Position numbers and translations under genes: made by a program. Of a stretch of DNA of 64,000 bases, positions 52,585 to 59,698 are shown in pieces. How positions within the stretch are numbered: position 1 is the stretch's first letter; each line of letters opens with the position of its first letter. This DNA is from Amycolatopsis alba DSM 44262 (GTDB taxonomy: Bacteria; Actinomycetota; Actinomycetes; Mycobacteriales; Pseudonocardiaceae): positions 9,075,605 to 9,139,604 of the forward strand of contig NZ_KB913032.1 of the NCBI RefSeq assembly GCF_000384215.1, read 5' to 3'. The notes under the pieces were generated by a model that was given only the letters and a program-made list of their open reading frames with translations, made no database searches and was not told the origin of the DNA.

Positions 52585-52708
52585 ACGTGCCCACGCAAGT
52601 CCAGGACGTCGTCCGCGCAGCCCCTGGCCGGCGTGATCAGCGTCGAAAACCCCCTTCTGCAAGCCTGTCCCGCATGGTGACCGGTCGGACGTCACGTAAT
52701 CTCGCCGT

Positions 52709-53317
52709 ATGAGCGGAAGAGCGCCATACGGGCTCGTGGCGGCGACCTGCGCGGTGATCATGGTCGTGCTCGGGGTGCTGGTCTCCGGCGAAGGCCTCTC
52801 CACTCCCGACGAACTCGCCGTCAAGTGGGTGGACCATGCCTTCGGCCGGGACACCGGCCTTCTCGGGCTGCTCGTGCTGCCGACCGAGGCCTACGTCCTG
52901 ATCCCGGTCGCGGCCCTCGCCGCCGTCCTTTGCCTGGCAGGCGGACGGCGGCTCGAAGCGGCGCTCACCGTCGTGGGCCCGCTCGTCGCGATCCTCGCGA
53001 ACGCCTGGCTGCTCAAACCGCTCTTCGGCCGCTGGAAGAACACCTACCTCGCCTATCCCAGCGGGCACACCGTCGCGCTGGTCGCGGTGCTGACCGTGCT
53101 CGTCCTGCTCGCCCGCCCAGGGATCGCGACGGCCGTCATCTCGATCGTGGGCGCGGTGGTGCTCTGCAGTGTCACGATCGGCATGATCGGCCTCGGCTAC
53201 CACTACCTCACCGACGTCGTGGGCGGCACGCTGTTCGCCATCGCGACCGTCTGCGCCACCTGGGCGCTGTTCAGCTGGGCTGCACGGCGTCGCGAGCCAG
53301 TGCCGTCAACCGGCTGA
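52709..53317 (+). CDS. PAP2-family membrane phosphatase
   Basis: A 202-residue protein with about six transmembrane helices. LKPLFGRWKN is the first catalytic block (degenerate KX6RP), YPSGHTVALV the second with PSGH, and GLGYHYLTDVVGG the third with the catalytic His and Asp. It dephosphorylates a lipid phosphate or undecaprenyl diphosphate at the outer face. ATG 52709 has TAATCT 6 bases upstream and no ribosome binding site (leaderless candidate). The last 47 bases overlap the convergent zapE gene. Confidence 0.88.
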   Translation: MSGRAPYGLVAATCAVIMVVLGVLVSGEGLSTPDELAVKWVDHAFGRDTGLLGLLVLPTEAYVLIPVAALAAVLCLAGGRRLEAALTVVGPLVAILANAWLLKPLFGRWKNTYLAYPSGHTVALVAVLTVLVLLARPGIATAVISIVGAVVLCSVTIGMIGLGYHYLTDVVGGTLFAIATVCATWALFSWAARRREPVPSTG

Positions 53318-54305
53318 CAGCGCGCAGGTACTTCTTGCGGTAGCCGCCGTTCACCATCTCTTCGGTGAACAGCAGCGGCACCGGCTCACCCGAGACCACC
53401 AGCGGGATCGCGCGGTCGTAGAGCCGGTCGGCGAAGGCGACCATCCGCAGTCCGACGTTCTGGTCGGGAACCGGGTGGATGTCGCGCAGATGCACACGGG
53501 TCACGCCGTCGAGAAGCCTGCCGTAGCGCGAAGGGTGCAGCCCGCCGAGGTGGTCGCACAGCGCGTCGAAATCGTCCACAGTGGACTCGGGATGCGCGGC
53601 GGCGGAGGCTTCCAGCTCCTGGAGGCTCGCGGGTGGCGGCGCGTCCGGCAGGCCGCGGTGGCGGTAGTCCGGGCCGTCGACGCGGCAGACGCCGAACCGG
53701 GCCGAAAGCGACTGGATCTCGCGCAGGAAGTCCGCGGCGGCGAACCGGCCCTCGCCGAGTTTGTCCGGCAGCGTGTTGGAGGTCGCCGCCACGAAGACCC
53801 CGGCCGCGATCAGCTCCTGCAGCAGCCGGGTGACGAGCATGGTGTCACCGGGGTCGTCGAGTTCGAACTCGTCGATCGCCAGGAACCGGTGTTCGGAAAG
53901 CCTCCGCACCGCCTCCGCGAATCCCAGCGCGCCGACGAGATGGGTCAGCTCCACGAACGTGCCGTAAGCCTTGGGCGACGGCGTCTCGTGCCACGTCGAG
54001 GCGAGCAAGTGCGTCTTGCCGACGCCGAAGCCGCCGTCGAGGTAGAGCCCCCTCGGCCCGGACGGCTCCTCGTCCCCGCCACCGAACAGCGCGCGCAGCT
54101 TCGACTTCGGCTTCCGGTTCGCGGCCTCCGCCACGCGCTTCGCGAACGCGCCGCAGTCGACGACCGCCTCGGCCTGGCTCGGCTCGTCCGGATTGGGCAC
54201 GTAGGTGGAGAACCGGACCGCGTCGAACCGGGGCGGCGGGACGAGCGCGGTGATCAGCTCGTCGGCGGAAAGCTCCGGACGGCGATCGATCAGGCGGGCG
54301 GGCAT
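53271..54305 (-). CDS. zapE: ZapE (AFG1-like) ATPase
   Basis: A 344-residue ATPase of the AFG1/ZapE family linked to cell division and protein quality control. LYLDGGFGVGKTHLL is Walker A, FLAIDEFELDDPGD Walker B, VFVAATSNTLPDKL sensor 1, with GNGGYRKKYLRAV-type C-terminal arginine block (EEMVNGGYRKKYL). Start taken at ATG 54305; the frame is open further up. Convergent with the PAP2 gene (47-base overlap). Confidence 0.88.
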   Translation of the reverse strand: MPARLIDRRPELSADELITALVPPPRFDAVRFSTYVPNPDEPSQAEAVVDCGAFAKRVAEAANRKPKSKLRALFGGGDEEPSGPRGLYLDGGFGVGKTHLLASTWHETPSPKAYGTFVELTHLVGALGFAEAVRRLSEHRFLAIDEFELDDPGDTMLVTRLLQELIAAGVFVAATSNTLPDKLGEGRFAAADFLREIQSLSARFGVCRVDGPDYRHRGLPDAPPPASLQELEASAAAHPESTVDDFDALCDHLGGLHPSRYGRLLDGVTRVHLRDIHPVPDQNVGLRMVAFADRLYDRAIPLVVSGEPVPLLFTEEMVNGGYRKKYLRAVSRLTALARDAVQPS

Positions 54306-54403
54306 TCGCCGAGAGTAACGGCTCCGGGGTGGGCCGTTCACTCTCCCTGACCGGGCGTATCCCCCGCTCAGCGGTTCCGTGGGGCCCGTGCTGGGATGGT
54401 CAC

Positions 54404-55150
54404 GTGCAGCTTTTGTGGCCAACGACACCGGCGGAACCCGTCTCCGATGCCGACCTCGAACGGCTTTATGGGTACCCCGACGACATGAGCCGTCCCTGGG
54501 TCCAGGTCAACTTCGTGAGCTCCGCCGACGGCGCCGTGGCGGTCGACCAGCTGTCCGAGGGCCTCTCGCATCCCGCGGACAAGCGGATCTTCCTGACCGG
54601 ACGGCTGCTTTCCGACGTGATCCTGGTCGGCGCCGGCACGGCACGGACCGAGGGCTACCGCGGCGCGCGGATCACGCCCGAGCGCGCCGCCCGCCGGGTC
54701 TCGCTCGGGCTGTCGGAAGTACCCCCGATCGCGGTGGTGACCCGTTCCGGTGAACTCGACCCGGCGGGCCCGTTGTTCACCGACACCAAGGTCCCGCCGA
54801 TCGTCATCACCACCGAGAAGGCGCCGCGGGCCGCGCTGGAACGCGCGGGCGCCGAGGTGCTCGTCGCCGGGACCGACGACGTCGACCTCCGCCGCGCGCT
54901 CGCGCTGCTGGCCGGGCGCGGGCTGCGCCGCGTCGACTGCGAGGGCGGGCCCGCGCTGTTCGCCGACCTGATCGCGGCCGACCTCGTCGACCAGTTGTGC
55001 CTGACCGTCGCCCCGCTGCTGGCCGGCGCGGGCGAACGCCGGATCGCCGACGGCCGCCCTGCCCCGGAACCGCGGCGGATGGACCTCGCGTCCGTGCTCT
55101 TCGAAGACGGCTTCACCATGCTGCGCTACCGCCGCCGGGAGGGCGGGTGA
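54404..55150 (+). CDS. Pyrimidine reductase family (RibD C-terminal-like) protein
   Basis: A 248-residue NADPH-binding reductase of the RibD C-terminal/DHFR-like fold. VNFVSSADGAVAV is the substrate block, DVILVGAGTARTEGYRG the NADPH block and RRVDCEGGPALFADLIAADLVDQLCLTVAPLLAG the C-terminal signature. It has no deaminase domain, as in other stand-alone homologues. Start is GTG 54404. The sigma-factor GTG overlaps its stop (GTGA), so it leads the sigma/Gls24 unit. Whether it acts in riboflavin synthesis or elsewhere is not clear. Confidence 0.82.
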   Translation: MQLLWPTTPAEPVSDADLERLYGYPDDMSRPWVQVNFVSSADGAVAVDQLSEGLSHPADKRIFLTGRLLSDVILVGAGTARTEGYRGARITPERAARRVSLGLSEVPPIAVVTRSGELDPAGPLFTDTKVPPIVITTEKAPRAALERAGAEVLVAGTDDVDLRRALALLAGRGLRRVDCEGGPALFADLIAADLVDQLCLTVAPLLAGAGERRIADGRPAPEPRRMDLASVLFEDGFTMLRYRRREGG

Positions 55151-55704
55151 CCGAGCCCGCGCCGGTTCCGGACGAGGAGCTGGCGGCACGGGCCGCCGCC
55201 GGGGACGACGCTGCCTTCGACACCTTGGTGCGGCGGCACACGGCCAGGATGTACCGCGTGGCGCTGCGGATCACCGGCAGCGCGTCGGAGGCCGAGGACG
55301 TCGTCCAGGAGGCCTGGCTGTCCGCGTGGCGCGCGCTGCCGGGGTTCCGGTTCGAGTCCGCGGTGTCCACCTGGCTGTACCGGGTGACGACGAACGGCGC
55401 GCTCGGGCAGGTCCGGCGGCGGAAACCGACCGTGCCGCTCGACGAGGGCGACGCGGGTGTCGTGCCTGGTCCGGAGGGGCACGTGGTGAGCGCCGAGCAG
55501 GTCGGCACGGTGCTGCGCGCGATCGCAGAACTCGACGTCGGCCAGCGGATCCCGCTGATTCTGCGAGAATTCGAAGGGTTGACCTACGACGAGGTGGCCG
55601 AGGTGCTGGAGGTCAGCGTGCCCGCCCTGCGCGCTCGCCTGTACCGCGCGAGGGTGGCGCTGCTGGCGAAACTCGGCGACAACTTCCGACCACGGGAACG
55701 GTGA
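55147..55704 (+). CDS. RNA polymerase sigma factor, ECF/sigma-70 family
   Basis: A 185-residue ECF sigma factor. Region 2 has ARMYRVALRITGSASEAEDVVQEAWLSAW, with the -10-recognition helix following; region 4 has LILREFEGLTYDEVAEVLEVSVPALRARLYRAR (helix-turn-helix). It starts at GTG in the stop of the reductase gene and ends in TGATG shared with the next gene. No classical anti-sigma gene with a zinc-binding HxxxCxxC motif is seen; instead a Gls24-like protein follows. It probably controls the downstream cluster; that is inference. Confidence 0.88.
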   Translation: MTEPAPVPDEELAARAAAGDDAAFDTLVRRHTARMYRVALRITGSASEAEDVVQEAWLSAWRALPGFRFESAVSTWLYRVTTNGALGQVRRRKPTVPLDEGDAGVVPGPEGHVVSAEQVGTVLRAIAELDVGQRIPLILREFEGLTYDEVAEVLEVSVPALRARLYRARVALLAKLGDNFRPRER

Positions 55705-56129
55705 TGAGCGAGGATCCGCGCGACGACCCGCGGTGGGAACAGGTGCGCATCGCCGCGAGCCGTCCGGTGCCGACGCCGCCAGGACTCGTCGAGCGAGTGC
55801 TCCGCTCGGTCGGCGGTGTCCGCGGCAGGCACACCACCGCGCCGCTCGACCTGCCCTCGGCGGGCGGGAAGACCCAGGTGTCGGAACGGGCGCTGGTGCT
55901 GATGACCAGAAGGCTCGCCGCCGAGATCGGCCGTGACCTCGGTGGCGTGCACGTCTCGGCCGTCGCTCTCGAGGACGACGTGCTCCAGGTGCTGGTGACG
56001 GTCCGGTTCGGCGTCGAAGCGGCGGCCGCGCAACTGCTGCGGCACCGCGTCAGCGTGGCGCTGACCGGGCAGCTCGGATCGGCCCCGCCCGCGATCAACG
56101 TCCACGTCGTCGACGTCCACCCCGACTGA
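55704..56129 (+). CDS. Asp23/Gls24-like protein in anti-sigma position
   Basis: A 141-residue soluble protein. The N-terminal 50 residues look like an anti-sigma N-terminus (DPRWEQVRIAASRPVPTPPGLVERVLRSV) and the C-terminal 80 resemble an Asp23/Gls24 fold (ALVLMTRRLAAEIG, VLVTVRFG, AINVHVVDVHP). The start shares one base with the sigma stop (TGATG). No transmembrane segment is seen. It could link the sigma factor to the envelope-stress proteins downstream. Domain call is by pattern. Confidence 0.6.
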   Translation: MSEDPRDDPRWEQVRIAASRPVPTPPGLVERVLRSVGGVRGRHTTAPLDLPSAGGKTQVSERALVLMTRRLAAEIGRDLGGVHVSAVALEDDVLQVLVTVRFGVEAAAAQLLRHRVSVALTGQLGSAPPAINVHVVDVHPD

Positions 56130-56160
56130 CCCCAGTCCCCCAGCGCTCCCCCGGCGCCCG

Positions 56161-56215
56161 GTCCGTGAAGGGCTCCTTGAGGGACTCAGAGTCCCTCAAG
56201 GAGCCCTTCACGGAC
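56161..56215. terminator. GTGAAGGGCTCCTTGAGGGACTC hairpin
   Basis: Perfect 27-base arms (56161-56187 / 56189-56215) around one base, 32 bases after the stop of the Gls24-like gene. The same element as 30067-30123 except one stem pair, C-G there and G-C here. Probable terminator separating the sigma pair from the following cluster. Confidence 0.7.
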
Positions 56216-56383
56216 TTGGTGATCGCTCGCCACCACCTCAGCGAGGTGAACCCCGGACCTGATTACCCCATCCGGGGGACATCGCGTGACGACTCGGCAT
56301 GCGCGCGTGTCCTGGTCGGTGAGAGCGTAGGGACCGCCGCGCGCGCAGGTCGCGCGGCACCGGTGCGAGAAGGAGCGAACTTC

Positions 56384-56845
56384 ATGGCGCAGCCGAGCGC
56401 GAGCAAGCCCGACACCCCCTCGCTGGGGGCTGGGTCGGGGTCGTCCCTCAACGAGGAAGGAGCCGCCGGCAAGACCACGATCTCGTCGGTGGTGGTGCAG
56501 AAGGTGGCCGGTCTCGCCACCCGTGAGGTCACCGGGATCCACGCGCTGGGCGGCGGGGTCTCGCGGGCCTTCGGCGCGATCCGCGAGCGCATCCCCGGTT
56601 CCGGCACGGTCACCACGTCCGGTGTCTCGGTCGAGGTCGGCGAGAAGCAGGCGGCGATCGACCTCGACGTGGTCGTCGAGTACGGCGCGCGCATCGTCGA
56701 CGTCGCCCGCGCGGTACGCCGCAACGTGATCGGCCAGGTCGAGCAGATCACCGGCCTCGAGGTGATCGAGGTCAACATCGCGGTCAACGACATCCACCTG
56801 CCCGACGAGAACGGCGGCGAGACCGAGACCTCGCGGGTCGAGTGA
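56384..56845 (+). CDS. Asp23/Gls24 family envelope stress response protein (first copy)
   Basis: A 153-residue cytoplasmic protein of the Asp23/Gls24 family. After a Ser/Gly-rich N-terminus it shows ISSVVVQKVAGLATREVTGIHALGGG, VSVEVGEKQAAIDLDVVVEYG and NVIGQVEQITGLEVIEVNIAVNDIHLP, the family's core. In Staphylococcus Asp23 is tethered to the membrane by AmaP; an AmaP-like gene lies downstream here. Start ATG 56384 behind AGAAGGAG; stop and next start share a base (TGATG). Confidence 0.88.
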   Translation: MAQPSASKPDTPSLGAGSGSSLNEEGAAGKTTISSVVVQKVAGLATREVTGIHALGGGVSRAFGAIRERIPGSGTVTTSGVSVEVGEKQAAIDLDVVVEYGARIVDVARAVRRNVIGQVEQITGLEVIEVNIAVNDIHLPDENGGETETSRVE

Positions 56846-57021
56846 TGAACGGGACCCAGACCGGCCTGCTCGCCGGCCTCATCCTCGGCCTCGCCGCGAC
56901 CCAGGGCTTCACCGCGTTCCTGGTGACACTGGCCGTCGGCGTCATCGGCCTCGTCCTCGGCCGCGTGCTCGACGGCGAACTCGACCTCGGCGATCTGTTC
57001 GGCCGGGGCCGCGACAAATGA
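56845..57021 (+). CDS. Small membrane protein of the Asp23/AmaP cluster (DUF2273-like)
   Basis: A 58-residue protein with two short hydrophobic stretches (TGLLAGLILGLAATQGFTAFLV and LAVGVIGLVLGRVL) and a charged tail (DGELDLGDLFGRGRDK). Both ends overlap neighbours: TGATG at the start, ATGA with the next gene at the stop. DUF2273 proteins occupy this place in Asp23/Gls24 clusters. Confidence 0.75.
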   Translation: MNGTQTGLLAGLILGLAATQGFTAFLVTLAVGVIGLVLGRVLDGELDLGDLFGRGRDK

Positions 57022-57383
57022 CCCTCCCGCCCGAACCCGGCAGCCCTGACGATCGCGGCACCCTCACCATCGCGCCGTCCGTGGTCCGCAAGATCGCGCA
57101 GCACGCCGCGGACCAGGTCGACGGGATCACGCGCGCCGAGCGGCGGATCGCCGGACTCGGGCTGGGAACACACGGCGCGAGCGCGAAGGTCGGTGGTGAA
57201 GGCAACGACGTCGACCTCGTGCTCGACGTGGCTTTGCACTATCCGGCGCCGGTGCGCCGGATAGTCGGCGATCTGCGCGCCCAGGTCACCGAGGAGGTCG
57301 AGCGGATCACCTCGTACCAGGTCCGGGACATCTCGGTGACGGTCTCCGCGCTCCTGCCCGACATCGCGCCCCGCGTCCGCTAG
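57018..57383 (+). CDS. Asp23/Gls24 family protein (second copy)
   Basis: A 121-residue Asp23/Gls24 protein: LTIAPSVVRKIAQHAADQVDGITRAERR, VDLVLDVALHYPAPVRRIVGDLRAQVTEEVERIT and VRDISVTVSALLP. It is shorter than the first copy and lacks its N-terminal extension. Start overlaps the small membrane-protein gene. Confidence 0.85.
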   Translation: MTLPPEPGSPDDRGTLTIAPSVVRKIAQHAADQVDGITRAERRIAGLGLGTHGASAKVGGEGNDVDLVLDVALHYPAPVRRIVGDLRAQVTEEVERITSYQVRDISVTVSALLPDIAPRVR

Positions 57384-57397
57384 AAGGAGCAACCGGT

Positions 57398-57934
57398 ATG
57401 CGTTTGTTCGTCCGCCTGCTGTCCGCCCTGATCGGGCTGGCGCTGGCCGCCGCCGGGGTCCTGCTGGCCCTGGAGGTCGGCTGGGGCTGGTGGCGGCCGG
57501 GGCGGGGGCCGCTGTTCGTCCCGTGGGACGGCTGGCGTGACAGGCTCGCCGAGCTGACCTGGAAAACCGGCGAGGTCCGGTACCTCGCGATCGCCGTCGC
57601 GGTCGTCGGGCTGCTGCTGATCCTGGCGTCGGCCTCGGCCGGGCGGCGCGCCATCCGGCTGACCGATCCGGCGAACGAGGTCAGCGTGACCACGTCGCCG
57701 CGTTCGCTGGCGAGGCTGGTCGGGGTGACCGTGCGCGCGCAGGACAACGTCGCGGGCGCGAAGGTCACCGCCACCGGCAAGAAGATCCGTGTCCGTGCGA
57801 CGAGCAGGATGGAAACCGAAGGCGAGCTGCGGCCGCGGCTGCTGGAGACGGTCTCCGGCCTGCTCGACGACGTCCCCCTGGTGCGGCGGCCGAAGGTGTC
57901 CGTCGTCGTCGACTCCCCGAAGGACCGCCGATGA
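57398..57934 (+). CDS. Membrane protein DUF6286 (envelope-stress cluster)
   Basis: A 178-residue protein with two transmembrane helices (about residues 5-28 and 64-84) and a C-terminal soluble domain whose ARLVGVTVRAQDNVAGAKVTATGKKIRVRA block resembles AmaP/Asp23-type domains. Its stop overlaps the next gene's start by 4 bases. Such proteins accompany AmaP in actinobacterial Gls24 clusters. Confidence 0.78.
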   Translation: MRLFVRLLSALIGLALAAAGVLLALEVGWGWWRPGRGPLFVPWDGWRDRLAELTWKTGEVRYLAIAVAVVGLLLILASASAGRRAIRLTDPANEVSVTTSPRSLARLVGVTVRAQDNVAGAKVTATGKKIRVRATSRMETEGELRPRLLETVSGLLDDVPLVRRPKVSVVVDSPKDRR

Positions 57935-58518
57935 CCCGTTCGGTCTCCGCCAAGGCACTCGGCCGGTCCACCGGCACCGAACGGACGCTGACCGTCCTCA
58001 TCGGACTCCTCGCGCTGCTCGGCGGGGCCGCGGTCCTCGTGGTCGGCGCCGGCTGGCTCGGCACGTATCGCGCCGGCCGCGCGCTCATGGACCCGATCGC
58101 ACTCGACTGGCTCGCCAGGAACGCGCTCGCCGCCCGGATCGGCGCGCTCGTGCTCGGTGTCCTCCTGCTGTGGCTGGGCCTGTGGTGGTTCTTCCGGTCG
58201 CTGCGCCCGGAAGGCCGCCCGGACCTCGAACTCGGCGACGACCTCGTGGTGACCTCCTCGGCCATCTCCGAGGCCGTCCGCATCGACGCCGAGACGATCG
58301 ACGGCGTCGGCCGTGCCCGTGTCCGCGCGGTCGGCGACAAGGAGAACCCGGCACTGCGGGTCACGCTCTGGCTGAGCGAGGGCACCGACCTGAAACGGAT
58401 CTGGGAGCAGCTCGATCTCACCGTGCTGGCCAGGGCGCGGGAATCGCTCGGGGTCGACGTGCTCCCCACCGCGGTCCGGATCGAACTCGACACGGCAGCA
58501 CCGCAACGGGTGCGCTGA
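57931..58518 (+). CDS. amaP: AmaP-like alkaline shock membrane anchor
   Basis: A 195-residue protein with two N-terminal transmembrane helices (about residues 22-44 and 70-90, linked by a short loop) and an Asp23-like C-terminal domain (LVVTSSAISEAVRIDAETIDGVGRARVRAVG). AmaP anchors Asp23 to the cytoplasmic membrane; the same arrangement is inferred here. It ends the cluster. Confidence 0.8.
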   Translation: MTRSVSAKALGRSTGTERTLTVLIGLLALLGGAAVLVVGAGWLGTYRAGRALMDPIALDWLARNALAARIGALVLGVLLLWLGLWWFFRSLRPEGRPDLELGDDLVVTSSAISEAVRIDAETIDGVGRARVRAVGDKENPALRVTLWLSEGTDLKRIWEQLDLTVLARARESLGVDVLPTAVRIELDTAAPQRVR

Positions 58519-58537
58519 CCGCGTCCTTGCGGCAAGA

Positions 58538-59626
58538 ATGGCCGTCATGTCGCTTCCCTTGACGCCGCCGGTCAAACCGATGCTCGCCAAACCGGCGAAG
58601 GCGATCCCCGACTCCGGCGGGCTGTTGTTCGAGCCGAAATGGGACGGGTACCGCTGCCTGGTCTTCCGCGACGGCGACGAACTGACCCTGCAGTCGCGGT
58701 CGGAGAAGCCGCTCAACCGGTACTTCCCCGAGGTCATCGAGCGGCTGAAGGCGACGCTGCCCGAACGGATCGTGCTCGACGGCGAACTGGTGGTCGGCCG
58801 GGACGGGAAGCTGGACTTCGACGCGCTGACCGACCGGATCCATCCCGCCGAAAGCCGGATCAAGCTGCTGGCGGAACAGACCCCGGCGGAGTTCGTCGCG
58901 TTCGACCTGCTGGCGCTCGGCGACGAGTCCTATCTGGACGAACCGACGTCGAAGCGGCGGGAACGGCTGGAGAAACTGGCCTCGGACGGCATCCACCTGA
59001 CCCCGGCCACCGCGGATCCGGCGATCGCGCGCCATTGGTTCGAGCTGTTCGAGGGCGCCGGGCTCGACGGCGTCATCGGCAAACCGCTCGACGAGCCGTA
59101 CACGCCCGGCAAACGGGTGCTGCTGAAGTACAAGCACTCGCGCACCGCCGACTGCGTGCTCGCGGGGCTGCGCTGGCACGTCGACGGCGAAGCGGGCGAG
59201 ATGGTCGGCTCGTTCCTCCTCGGGCTCTACGACGAGGACGGCGTGCTGCACCACCCCGGTGTCGTCGGCTCGTTCCCGGTCACCCGGCGGCGTGAACTGG
59301 CCGAGGAGCTGGCGCCGCTGATCACCGACGGGGCCGACCACCCCTGGCTGGGCGACAACGTGCGGGAGCACCAGCGGATCCCCGGCGGGATCACCCGGTG
59401 GAAGTCCAAGGAAGCCCCGTGGGTGCCGCTGAAGCTGGAGAAGGTCGTCGAGGTCGGCTACGAGCACACCGAGGGCGGATATCCGTCGCGGTTCCGCCAC
59501 ACCGCGCAGTTCAAGCGCTGGCGTCCCGACCGCGAGCCGGACTCCTGCACCTACGCCCAGCTCGACGAGGTCGCCCGCTACGACCTGGACGCGGTGTTCC
59601 GCGGCGAGGTGAAACGCACCCGCTAA
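58538..59626 (+). CDS. ligC: ATP-dependent DNA ligase, LigC type
   Basis: A 362-residue ATP-dependent ligase. LFEPKWDGYRCLVFRDG is motif I with the AMP-accepting lysine, VLDGELVV motif III and LLKYKHSRTADCVLAG motif V; an OB-fold follows. It lacks the extra Ku/POL and NUC domains of LigD, as expected of the LigC branch used in repair. Either ATG 58538 or ATG 58547 may start it. Confidence 0.88.
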   Translation: MAVMSLPLTPPVKPMLAKPAKAIPDSGGLLFEPKWDGYRCLVFRDGDELTLQSRSEKPLNRYFPEVIERLKATLPERIVLDGELVVGRDGKLDFDALTDRIHPAESRIKLLAEQTPAEFVAFDLLALGDESYLDEPTSKRRERLEKLASDGIHLTPATADPAIARHWFELFEGAGLDGVIGKPLDEPYTPGKRVLLKYKHSRTADCVLAGLRWHVDGEAGEMVGSFLLGLYDEDGVLHHPGVVGSFPVTRRRELAEELAPLITDGADHPWLGDNVREHQRIPGGITRWKSKEAPWVPLKLEKVVEVGYEHTEGGYPSRFRHTAQFKRWRPDREPDSCTYAQLDEVARYDLDAVFRGEVKRTR

Positions 59627-59698
59627 CCGGAGTCTGACACGTCACCTGCGAAGCTCTCCACTGAGCTTTTGTCATGCCCGGAAAGTGAGGACCAGCCC

